DNA of 64,000 nt from Sabellastarte sp. h YS-2021. Lineage: Eukaryota; Annelida; Polychaeta; Sabellida; Sabellidae. The translations under genes were made by a program, and so were the position numbers. The stretch is from assembly GCA_964017235.1 (NCBI GenBank), contig OZ024938.1, forward strand, positions 13,941,454 to 14,005,453, read 5' to 3'. Shown here one piece after another: positions 11,501 through 23,500 of this stretch. A model generated the notes under the pieces. It made no database searches and was not told the DNA's origin. It saw only the letters and a program-made list of their open reading frames with translations. The stretch's first letter is position 1, and each line of letters opens with the position of its first letter.

Positions 11501-14500
11501 ATACCTATACAAGAACAATCCAGGAAATGCCTGAGATTTCACATCCAAGGTCGGGCATACTAGTTCAAGGCCCTGCCATTCGGTTTGTCCACAGCACCCT
11601 TGGGAGTTCACCGTGATCCCAAAGGAGTTGAAACTGATGGGCATACACAAGGATTAAGAATCCACCAGTACCTAGACGACTGGTTGGTGAGAGCCAGATC
11701 CCACCAGGCTTTGTCTCTAACATACACAGGAACTAGTAAATAATGTGTCAGTAACTGGGTTGGCTGGTGAACTTAGAGAAATCAGAGCTGGAGCCCAAAC
11801 AAGACTTCGATTTGTAGGCTACCAGTTCGACCTCAGGTCTGATCGGGTCCGACTAACTCCGGACCGGTGGCAGAACCTTCAAGAGAAAATGCTGAAACTG
11901 CTATCCCTACCGGCTTGCCCGGTCTGGGAATGCATGTCCTTGATAGATTTCTAACAGCTACAGAAAAGCAAGTTCATCTAGGTCGACTTCATATGAGACT
12001 CATTCAGTGGCATCACAAAAACAACTGGAGGGTACCAGAATCACTAGAAAAGGTGATCCCAATCCCTAGGTCCCTGCACCCCCATTTACAATGGTGGCTG
12101 AAGGAAGACAATGTACTTACCGGCCAACCATTACACCCAATAAAACATGCTCTGCAAATATTTACAGACGCATCAATAGAAGGGTGGGGTGCTCACTTAG
12201 ATGAGCACACCGCAAGAGGAACCTGGTCCCTTCCGGGAAGCAAGCTGCATATAAACTATCTAGAACTTAAAGCAGTCTTTCTGGCTTTTAAAGAGTTCCA
12301 AGACCTTTGCTCAAACAAGATAGTACTTGTAGCAACCGACAACACCACAGTAGTATCATACATAAACAAGGAAGGAGGCATGAGGTCAGGCCACTTTGTG
12401 CCCTACTATGGAGAATCTTGACCAGGTGTACAAGGAAACAAGTGACTCTGAGCCTGACACATTCCAGGCCGGCTGAATGTGGGAGCAGACAGGCTATCCA
12501 GGCTAGGCCAGACCATCCAAACAGAGTGGTTTGTCCTTCCAGAGGTCTTCCACTCAATATGCAGCAGGTGGCACCGGCCCAAAATAGACTTATTTGCCAC
12601 GAGGTTCAACAACAAGCTGCCTCTGTTTGTGTCACTGGTACCGGATCCCCTGGCCACTGCAGTGGATGCGCTCAGTCTGCCATCGTAGGATCTGAAAGCA
12701 TACACCTTCCCACCATCAGCCATATTGGGCAAAGTGGTGGAGAAGTTGCAAGACTCCCCATGCAAGAGAATCATTCTGATTGCTCCGGGGTGGCCCAACA
12801 TGCCTTGGTTTTGGGATCTAATGGCCATGTCCAGCGAAATCCCACTGAGCCTGCCCAATCTGCTCAACCTGTTGACAGCCATTTAATCAGATCCCTCACA
12901 GAAATCTGACAATCTTAATCTCCATGCATGGCTCCTAGAGCCTCAGCAATCGAGGAGCAGGGCTTGTCTGAGGCAGTGGCAGCAAGAATGGAGGCTCCTC
13001 AAAGGGGATCAATCAGATCAGTCTATGAGGCAAGTGGGCCATTTTTACAAAGTGATGTATCACTCATCAGGTGGACTTCAGGGTACCCCCTGTAAAGTCA
13101 GTTGCTGATTTCCTTATGTACCTGTTTCAGGACAGGAAGTTGCAGACCAGCACCATTGATGGTTACAGGTCAGCCATTGCTGATAGACTGGGAAATTCGC
13201 CCATCAATATCAGTAAGGATGAAAATCTCACTCGTGTCCTGGATAGTTTCCACTGAGACAGACCCAAAGGCCGGAGGGGAATCCCCTCCTGGAACCTCTC
13301 CCTGGTTTTTGCGCCAGCTGACAAGGTTCATTTTGAACCAATTAAAGAGGCTTCCTTGAAGCATTTGACCTTCAAGACAGTTTTCCTCTTGTCCCTGGGG
13401 TCGGGCAAGCGTAGAAGTGAGATGCATGCTTGGCAAAACAGGAATATTAGACACCAATCCGACTGGTCAAGGGTGTCCCTGTACCCATCACCCTGCTTTC
13501 TCTCCAAGAATCAGCTGGCCAAAGAGGGTCCAGACAGTGTGGCCCCAGAGGTTATAACAGCCCTGGCCCCAACTCTGGATAGATCCCTCAAGTCTGACAG
13601 GTCCCTCTGTCCAGTCAGAGCATTGCACTACTATTTGGACAGGACCTCAGACCTCAGGCAGAATAAGGAGGTGGTTTTTGTTTCTTTTAAGAAAGGTTTT
13701 GACAAAGACATCTCACCTGCCACTATCTCCTCTTGGATCAAGCAGACTGTGATCCTATGTTAGGAGCTCTCTGACCACCAGGCCCACACTTTTACATCAG
13801 GTTAAAGCCCATGATGTCAGGGCCTTTGCTGCTTCTAAGGTCTTCCAGTCTGGAGTCTCCTTAGATCCAATCTTGTCAGCCTGCCACTGAAGTCACATAA
13901 TACCTTCACACAGTTCTGAAGGGTGTGGCTTGGGCTGTTTCAGAGCTTTACCAATCAGCAGATCCACAAGTGGCCCTTAGATTGAGGAGATTTGTATATA
14001 TGTACATAGTGTAAACAGTTCTTCATGTACATAATAAAAAAAAAAAAAAAAGTGTGACGTGCTTCCTTCGGGAGGTTTATTTGCATTCTGGGACCGAACT
14101 CATCCCTCTCTTCCCCTACCTCAGAGCAGGTCTGCATAAAAGGGGGGGGCAACGTCGGTATGACCCTGGGTAACCGGCTGCTGGCAACCGACCATGGCCT
14201 TACAGGGTTTCCTGACCTTAAGGTCAACCCAGGCCTTGGCCTATAGGTCTTCTGACGAAGTCAGCCAAGACCATAGGCTAAAATTTGCTATTACTTTTGA
14301 GTTCACATAAGTCCCTAGTAACTTACCCGCCGACCAAGCAGTAGTTATTCAGCAATTGTCCATTGGATAGGATGTATTAACGCAATAAAATTGCAAATTT
14401 AATAAGTAAATTAAGTTAATACCCTATCCAATGGACACACAAGACCCTCCCACCGACCCCACTATCAACTTACCCGCCGACCAAGCAGTAGTTATTCAGC

Positions 14501-17500
14501 AATTGTCCATTGGATAGGATGTATTAACGCAATAAAATTGCAAATTTAATAAGTAAATTAAGTTAATACCCTATCCAATGGACACACAAGACCCTCCCAC
14601 CGACCCCACTATCAGCTTACTAGGGGTCTAATATTTTTAGACAATGAAAAAGATGCTATGACATCACTCTGTCTAGACGGGAAGGAAGTACAATGCGCCA
14701 CCTTGCGAGTGCACAGTACTAGGACCGGCCGGCCGGTGGAGACACAGGACGTCTTTTTCTGGCGTTTGGCGGGCCGGTCTGCGCCGACCGGATTAGCAAT
14801 TGTCCATTGGATAGGGTATTAACTTATAAAAATTTAATTTACTTATTAAATTTGCAATTTTGCTGTTATTGCCATTTGTCATCTGTGTCTGTTAATATTC
14901 TGTAGTCAATTTGTTCTGGAGCCATTTCAGATATTGATTTAGCCAGTTCTTTGCAACTGTAACCATCCATTTAAAGTCAGTGCAATATTAGTGATATCTT
15001 AGAAGTGTAGTTATTCTTTATCAATTTATACTCAGGAAAAGAAACATAGTCAGCAAACTCAGCAATAACATTTTTCTTGGCAAGTAATGTTTCAGGGGTG
15101 AAAAAGTGTTTAAAATATAAGGAATATGGTATTGGAATTGTTTTTGGGTCTTAATTATTTCACACAGCCTTGCGAAAATACTGTCAACCCATTTGAATAC
15201 TTGGAGAAGGGATTAAACTTATCATTGTTGATAAAACAATTCAAATTGTTTCATGAAAATTGTTGCATACAGAAAAGGGGTGCCACAGAAAATACCCGAT
15301 CAACACCTGTGGTTAAACAGATGTCAGCGCAATCTGGTTTAAATTGAACATCAATGATAATGAACAACAGATCTAATGTTCTTCCACTCTAATCCCAATA
15401 TTATTGCAATATGAACATGGTTACTATAAGATACACCCACCCCTTTGAACCTAATCTTGAATTGCAGTTTATCAATGGATAAATTCTGCCCCATGCTCTT
15501 GCTTTAAGGGTAACCTGACAGTTTTGTAGAGTCGCTGTTTTGTCTGAGCGCATTGTTTCAGATCTGGGCCCCGATAACCCTGACCTATAGTAAGAAAGTT
15601 GATAGTTGCTGGGGGTGTGACTGGGGGAAAAAGAGGGCTGGGTATTCATTGTTCTGTAACTGTCCCAAGTCCTGGTACCCATGTATTTAGTTGTAACCAA
15701 CCGAAGGTACCACTAAAGCAAATTATATAACTAATGTAAATATTTCATTGAAAATAAAGTGTAAGATATCCGTAAAAATGCGATCCTGTCACATCCCCAG
15801 TAGTTGTTATGCTAAATTTAAAGAAATCATAAACTCAGGAGAGATGTAAAATAGACACCCATCTTTTTGTTGATGTGCCATGCAGTGTAGGGTTGGTATA
15901 GTGTCAACATATTCCCACCATTGAATCTATTGCCCTGAATTCTTTGACTGTTAGTGGAAAGGTTTATAAATATTTCCCATGCTAAATGCCAAAAAATATC
16001 AAATCAAATTAACATGGTGACTGATACCATCCCTTTGGTAACTAGTTCCAGAAGCCGCAGTCGCTCTCCCCGAAGCTACCGAAGTCACAGGCGCTACTCC
16101 CCTGGGCCAAGCCGACGGCCCCGCAGGTGGATGAGGGTAAGTGAGAGGAAGGGGTTTGGGGGTGGTTGAATCATATAAGCATGTGCATAAGTAGCATCAG
16201 AAACTGGGATATTAGTCTTAAAGAAGATGATCTAACTGCTTTCTGTTAGTTTCATTTAGAAGAAATGCTGATCCAGTTAACATGTGCATGAATATTGAAT
16301 AGAGTGGGATTGGATTGTTTCTTGTTGCTATCTGTTTCAAGAAACTTCTCAATCAGTCCCCAGAATTTTGTTGGCTTGAACATTAGATTGCAAAACAATG
16401 AAGAGACTTTTCAATCTGCAGAATGTTAGAACTGTAAGTGCTTTCAGTGTAAGAATTGGTTACATTATGATGTGGTGTAACTTATTATAACTTACTGCAA
16501 ATATATACAAAATAAACTGAATCCTATCTATGTGGTAATGCCCTCTTACAATGCTGATGTTTATAGGGGGTCACACTGGACAGAAAGTTTGGAATCATGC
16601 ATTTTCAGTGATTACTAGTTTGAGTATCTGGCTGCTGATCATTGACCACAACATCTTATCCAGGGTATGTTACAGTGAGGACCAGCAATTTGTGAACTTG
16701 GAACATTCAAAAAGAGAAACCATGACGGAAGGGGTAGCAAGAGGGCTTCTCTGAAAATGCTTGGATGGATTTTAAGAAAGAAACAAATTTGTATGGACCT
16801 AAGAAAATTTATTAGTCCAATTGAAGCATACATTGTGAATGAGATGAAGATGTGTCAAGTATTTTCTGCTGAAAAGGAAGCTAGGATATTAGACTTTTAG
16901 TGAAATGAGGAAAAGCTAAGGATTGTGAAAGTTTAAGTGAGACTTTAAGTTAAGATTTTGATTAAGTCCTTCTTTTCTAAGTTAAGATGTTAGATTACTA
17001 TTAGAGGTAATCTTTTTTTGTTTTGTAAGAAATAAAAATCAATAAGGAAATGGCTCTAGTGCAAGTTCAAGTTTCATTTAAAGGAGTTGTGGAAATTCCT
17101 TTCTGCAAAATGTTTTACACATATGCATGGAATATTTAAAGTAGGTAGTTATCGTAATATGAACAAGAAATAAGGCATTGAGATGATAAAATGTATGTTC
17201 AACATAAGCCAAGATGGTACATGCTGATAATAACTGAGATTTGGAAAAAGGCTCATACATTCTAACCTACTGGATAAGATATTGTTATAAACCCTTTTTT
17301 ATGGAAAATTTCAGGTAAAATTTATTTTTATTGCGTTAATACATCTTACCTAGTGGACAGATGCATTTGTCCGGCGCCTTGCCGGTCTCGCCAAACGTTA
17401 GAAAAAACGTCCTGAGCTGGGCTCTGGCCGGGACCGGTAGTGTCCTGTTCATTCGCCAGGTGTATGTATAGCCTCCCTGCCGGTGTGGTGCGCATGTGTG

Positions 17501-20500
17501 CGCGTGCGCTCTTCCTCTTTTTGTTTGGCGCGTGAAGGAACGCTTGGAATTTAAGAGAAACTTTTCAATTTTATATTATATATATTCTAACTGCCGTTTA
17601 ATCATTATTTTTGTGTGAATTGTGTGTTTGAACTATCATGGCATCTCCAGGTGATAGAAAGGGACAGCGACGAGGTTCTTGTGGCCATGTTATGGCGAAT
17701 TTTGATTTGCACGACAAATGTGCGAGATGCCGCGAGAAACTTATTGGAGAAAATGACTGTGTTTTGAAGAAGCCTTGTAAAATTTGTGATGGCTTTTCGG
17801 AATCTCAACGGGAGTTATTGTCGACCCCTACTTATAGAATAAGGAAAGACAAAAAAGCCGGATTGTTAGTTTCTCCCAAAGAGGTAACTGTTCTCAGTAC
17901 TGTTGATAGTGAACCTACCTTCCAATCTCCATCCGGAGCTATGGCGCAGGTTCTGGCTCACCCATCTACTGATCCTCCTTCTATTGCTTCCTCTTCATCT
18001 TCTCGACAGTCGTCATATGTCACCTCAGAGCAATTTTCAGCCATGTCTGACAAATGGGCTGAGCAGTTTGCCCGTATGGAAGCACTGTTGTCCAGGGGAA
18101 ATATATTCTCAACCCTGGTTTCTGCAGTTAAACCCATTGACACACAGCCTTTGATTTCTACAACTCCCTTTGTTCCTCCAACTACCTGTCCCACCGGTCC
18201 GGTCGAGGTTCTGGTAGCTGTTGAGGATTCTATAGCACATAAGAAAGTTGATGATAAGACAAAAAGAAGAAGTCTCATAAATCAAGAAAACATGACAAGC
18301 CGGTGCAAGATTCTAAACCAACTAAAACGGCAAATCAGAAACCTGACTCTAAGCCCGAGAAAAGAAGAGACCGGTCTGCATCTCCGGTCCGGAAGCACTC
18401 TTCTATAAAGGGACCTTCTCATTCACCCAAAGCTGTTACCAGCTCCGGCCCGGAGTCTGTCAAACAGCCAGTTTCTTACAAGGGTGACTCTAGCCTGTTC
18501 TCCTCAAACCCTGATGCTACCACTGTCGGTACGGGTAAATCATCAGTTACTTCTCTGCATACCGGTCACGGGCAGCCCTCTACCGGAGCTTGTGCTTTCC
18601 CACCGGATACAGGCATTGAACACTGAACAGATTTTAGATGATGAAAATTTTGACCGGTCTGAGGAAGCTTCCGGTTCCGATGATGAACATTTGTCTGATG
18701 CCACTGAGACACCAGAGCAGACAGAAGAAATGTCATACAGAGAAACTGTCCGGTCAGTGCATAGTTATATGGGTTGGCATCACATCCCTACTTTTGAAAC
18801 CACTTACTCTGAACCTGACAAGTCTAACAATCCCTGGAAAGGAAAAAACCCCAGGAAACCTACGCGGGTCTCAGTTGCTATGCCACCGGACGACTGGCTG
18901 TGCCAGAAGTTGGAGAGACTTAACTTAACAGCAATAGAGGGTTACCCATCTAGCTCGCAGGACTCTGCAGGACTTAAGCGGGATCAATTTATAAAAGTGC
19001 CGAAGTCCCAGTCAAAATGGTACACTATGCACTTGTTGAAACCAGATGGCCCTCACAGACCAGGTCGTTCAGTTTTTAACTGGAGGAATACTGAAGCAAA
19101 GGTGAACTCTCAGTTCCCTAGACTTACCAAGGCCTCAGCGTACCCGTCAACTGGTCCGCCTTCTCGACCCGTATCCCAAGAATCACGCCATCGGTGGGAA
19201 AGGGCTGCTAGGGAAGACAGTTATATTGTCAACCATGCAGTCGCTGTTCCACTGAACTTCAGGACAAGATGTCTCAGAATGTGGCTATTCTAATTGGAGA
19301 GGATCACATAGGTACAAGCCCTATGACCGTAGGGATAGAAAACCCTCTTCTTCTTTTGAACAAGCCTCGCAGTCTCAACAGCAGCCTTGGCGTCAGTTTA
19401 GCAGGAATCGCTTCAGAGGACGTGGGCGTGGCAGAGGTTCCAACCCCCGTTTTCCAAGTCCCAGTCCTACAAGCATTTTAAATGACAATTATTGTGTGGG
19501 TTCCAAAACCCTTCATGTAGATTCAGTCAGAAGGGACCCAGTGTGTTGCAAGACTCAGTTAACAAACAGACAGATATTAAAGTTGGATGTATCTTATCCT
19601 GTTGTTTTTCATGCTCCTTCTGTTCATTCACACGGGCCTCCGCAAAAGAAAGGAGTAAGACCCGTTCCTTGTCAGAGCAAAATAAAGCATGTCGAAGGTG
19701 TATGCTGTGTAAATCCATGCCTTTCTGTCCCGTCTGTTTCCAATGTCCCCAATGCTGTCTCCGAACAGAATGTAGGGGGAAGATTGCAAAGATTTTGGCA
19801 AGTTTGGCAAAACATGGGTTCGAATCCTCGGGTAGTCTCTATCCTCAAGGAGGGTTACACTCTTCCCTTCAAGCAAAGGCCCCGTTTGACAAGGTTCCCC
19901 TTGATTCAAAGCGGTTACTCAAGTCCAACCAAGAACATGTACCTAAAAGAAGCCCTTATAAGTCTCATGAACAAGTTGGTAGTAGAAAAGGTGGTTGTCA
20001 AGTCGTCCCTGGCTTTTTACAACCGTCTTTTTCTGGTTCCCAAACCAAACAGAAAATGGAGGCCAATCTAAGATCTGAGTCGTGTCAATTTATTCCTCAA
20101 CACAGGCACCTTCAAAATGGAAACTCCAGAGACAATCCGGTTGTCCTTGAAAACGGGGGAGTGGGTCACATCGCTGGACTTTAGCGACGTATACTTCCAC
20201 ATTCCAATTGCCCAAAGGTCAAGAAAGTATCTCAGGTTCTTCCTGTTCAATCAAACCTTTCAGTTCAGTGCTCTTCCCTTCGGGTTGGCCACAGCTCCTC
20301 TAGAGTTCACCAAGGTGGTCAAAGAAGTGAAACTCATGGCTCAAGCAAGGGGTATCAGGATCCACCAGTACCTAGATGACTGGTTACTGAGAGCCCCTTC
20401 CCCGGAGATCTGCCTACAACATACCCAGACCCTCTTGGCCCTGTGCCAGCAGTTAGGTTGGGTAGTAAATATGACCAATCGGAATTAGTCCCCAAACAGG

Positions 20501-23500
20501 TTTTCAATTTTGTAGGTTACCGGTTCGACCTGGTCACCGGTCGAGTTCTACGCACTCAAGACCGGTGGGAAACACTTCAGGAGAAACTGAGGTTCATGAA
20601 GGGCCATCACAGCTGTACGGTCAGACAATTCATGTCCCTGATAGGCCTTCTGACTGCCACAGAGAAGCAAGTGTGTTCAGGCCGCCTTCATATGAGGCCC
20701 ATTCAGTGGCATCTGAAGAGACACTGGCACGTTCTGGAGATTCTAGAGAAGGTTATTCCGGTCCCTCAGTCACTCCATCCCCATCTAGACTGGTGGCTAG
20801 ACGAGGCCAATGTGCTGAAAGGGCAACCCTTGCACCCTCTTCAGCACGCTGTTCAACTGTTTACCGATGCCTCAAACGAAGGCTGGGGCGCACACTTAGG
20901 CGACTTCACTGCAAGAGGCGTTTGGTCATCCACGGAAAGTCTCCTTCACATAAATTATCTGGAACTGAAGGCAGTCCTTCTGGCCCTGCAACAGTTCGAG
21001 CATCTGTGCAGGGATCAGATTGTTCTTGTTGCAACGGACAACACAACAGTGGTCTCGTACATAAATAAGCAGGGGGGTATGAAGCCAGGCTCTCTCTGTG
21101 CCCTCCTGTGGAGGCTTCTGTCCTGGTGCCACCCCAGAGGTATAGTCCTGAGGGCAAGGCACATTCCAGGTCGCTTGAATGTGATAGTGGACAAGCTTTC
21201 TAGACACAATCAAGTGATTCAAACAGAGTGGTCCCTATCTCAGCAGGTGTTCACTCTCTTGTGTTCCAGGTGGACCCAACCTCAGGTGGACTTGTTTGCA
21301 ACCCGGTTCAATCACAAACTGCCACGGTTTGCTTCACCGGTACCGGATCCGACAGCCTGGGCAGTCGATGCCTTGAGTCTACAGTGGGATCAATTGGAGG
21401 CGTACGCCTTTCCCCCCGTGTCTCTGATCCCCCAGGTAATCTCAAAGTTGAGGGATCAGGGCTGTCGCAGAATGATCCTCATTGTCCCAGGATAGCCAAG
21501 CATGCCCTGGTTTTGGGACCTAGTGAACCTGTCAGTTCAGATTCCCTTCAGACTTCCTCTGGTGCGAGACCTGGTGACTCAACCCTTCAACGGGTTACTG
21601 CACAAGAATCTCAACAACCTCAATCTTCATGCCTGGCTCCTAGAATCTCTGCCATCCAGGAACACGGGTTCTCTGATGAAGTGGCAGCAAGAATTGAGGC
21701 TCCTCAGAGAAGCTCAACCAGAGCTGTATATAAGTCGAAGTGGTCCATTTTTTCTTAAATGGTGCCAGTCACACGAGGTGGACTTCAGGGCGCCCTCTGT
21801 AAACCAGATTGCAGATTTTCTTCTACACCTTTTCAAAGAAAGAAATCTGCAACCCAGTACCATTGAGGGCTATAGAACAGCCATTGCCGACATGGTGGGC
21901 AATGATAAGCTGAACATCAGTACAGACGAAAATCTCGCCCGTCTTCTAGACAGCTTTCATAGGGATAGGCCCAAGGGAAGGCAGGGTGTTCCCTCTTGGA
22001 ACTTTTCACTGGTGCTCCACCAGCTTACCAAGGCTCCCTTTGAACCCTTAAGGAAGGCCTCTCTTAAACATCTGACTTTTAAGACTGTCTTCCTTCTAGC
22101 CCTTGGATCAGGCAAAAGACCAAGTGAAATCCATGCCTGGTTGTACAAGAATATCAGACATCAAGAGAACTGGAGTCAGGTCTCTCTTTACCCTTCTCCC
22201 AGCTTTCTGTCCAAAAACCAGCTAGCTCGGGATGGCTCGACGTCAGTAGCTCCAGTGGCTATTCCGGCTTTAGCACCTACTCTGGATAAGTCACTGTCTG
22301 AAGACAGGTCACTCTGTCCGGTAAGGACTTTGCGATATTACCTAGACAAGACCAAAGATCTCCGACAAGGAAAGGACTTGGTATTTGTTTCCTTCAGGAA
22401 GGGTTTCCATAAGGACATTGTCCCTGCTACAATCTCTTCCTGGATTAAACAGACAGTACTGTTGTGTTATCAGCTCTCAGACCAAACGGCCCAAGATTTA
22501 CATCAAGTTAGAGCTCATGATGTTCGGACCTTTGCAGCTTCTCAGGCCTTTCAAGGAGGAATCTCTCTGGATCAGATTCTCTCAGCCTGTCATTGGAAAG
22601 CCCACAATACCTTCACCCAGTTCTATCTAAAGGATTTGGCTTGGGCAGATTCTGAGCTGTATCATTTGGGCCCCGTGGTAGCAGCCCAACAAATTCAAGA
22701 GAGCACATAAATCGATCTTCCAGCACCTGTTTTGTACATATTGTATAGTCTGTATATGAAAAAAAACCAAAAAAACAAAAAACAAAAAACAAAAAAAAAA
22801 AAACCTTCAACTATCTGTAACTCTTGGTCTGCCACAATTCAAAGTGGGTCCAAGAGTGTGGAAAGATAGTCTTATAGTTCCTGTTCCTCTTCCTCGTTAG
22901 TTCAGAACTCTCAGTTCCCCTAGGTCCTATTGTACTCTCCAACCGAGTCCGTACTAGATTTTCTGAGGCTACCCTCCATCCATTGGGTAGTTATTCTGCA
23001 TCTGCCCACTAGGTAAGATGTATTAACGCAATAAAATGGAAAATGTAATAAGTAAATTAAATTTTATAAGTTAATACCTTACCTAGTGGACAGGGGGATT
23101 CCCACCCTACCTGCCCCGCTAATCTTAGCCAAAAAGGGGTTTTCTAAGGTAGACAACAAAAAGAGGAAGAGCGCACCACACCGGCAGGGAGGCTATACAG
23201 CCACCTGGCGAATGAACAGGACACTACTGGTCCTGGCCAGAGCCCAGCTCAGGACGTTTTTTTTAACGTTTGGCGTGACCGGCAAGGCGCCGGACAAATG
23301 TATTTGTCCACTAGGTAAGGTATTAACTTATAAAAATTTAATTTACTTATTAAATTTTCCAGTTTCTCAAATACAATCCCTGGTTTGGCAGACTTTCACA
23401 TCACCCTGGTTTAATTGTTGAACCATATGTTAAGTCATAATGTCCTTGGTAAATTGAGTTTCGTTAAATATTAAACTACTTTGCAGCGACCAATCTCCAG

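Larger units (their letters stand above)
8735..14861 (+). mobile_element. DIRS retrotransposon 1 (degenerate), in Tra2 intron 3
   Basis: Inverted terminal repeats of about 200 bp (8735-8950 and 14640-14861) share CCATTGGATAGG, GACGTCTTTTTCTGGCG and GCTATGACATCA-type blocks. RT, RNase H, methyltransferase-like and tyrosine recombinase sequences follow in DIRS order, but all frames are broken by stops and indels. The internal complementary region lies near the 3' end and is duplicated. No target-site duplication is seen, as expected for recombinase-mediated insertion. It is the same family as the element at 56820, only older. Confidence 0.9.
17325..23361 (+). mobile_element. DIRS retrotransposon 2 (second family), in Tra2 intron 4
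   Basis: Inverted terminal repeats (17325-17540 and about 23150-23361) share blocks such as CCTACCTAGTGGACA-like ends, CCGGCGCCTTGCCGG and GGCAGGGAGGCTATAC. Gag, RT/RNase H/methyltransferase-like and recombinase reading frames are in order, followed by an internal complementary region at 22998-23092. It diverges clearly from the family at 8.7 and 56.8 kb in both protein and terminal sequence. A few nonsense and frameshift lesions inactivate it. It ends about 125 bp upstream of the exon-like segment at 23487. Confidence 0.93.

Noticed and set aside
15954..16169. Stand-alone small ORF containing RS repeats
   Set aside because: The RS part is Tra2 exon 4. The upstream codons are intron sequence before the acceptor.
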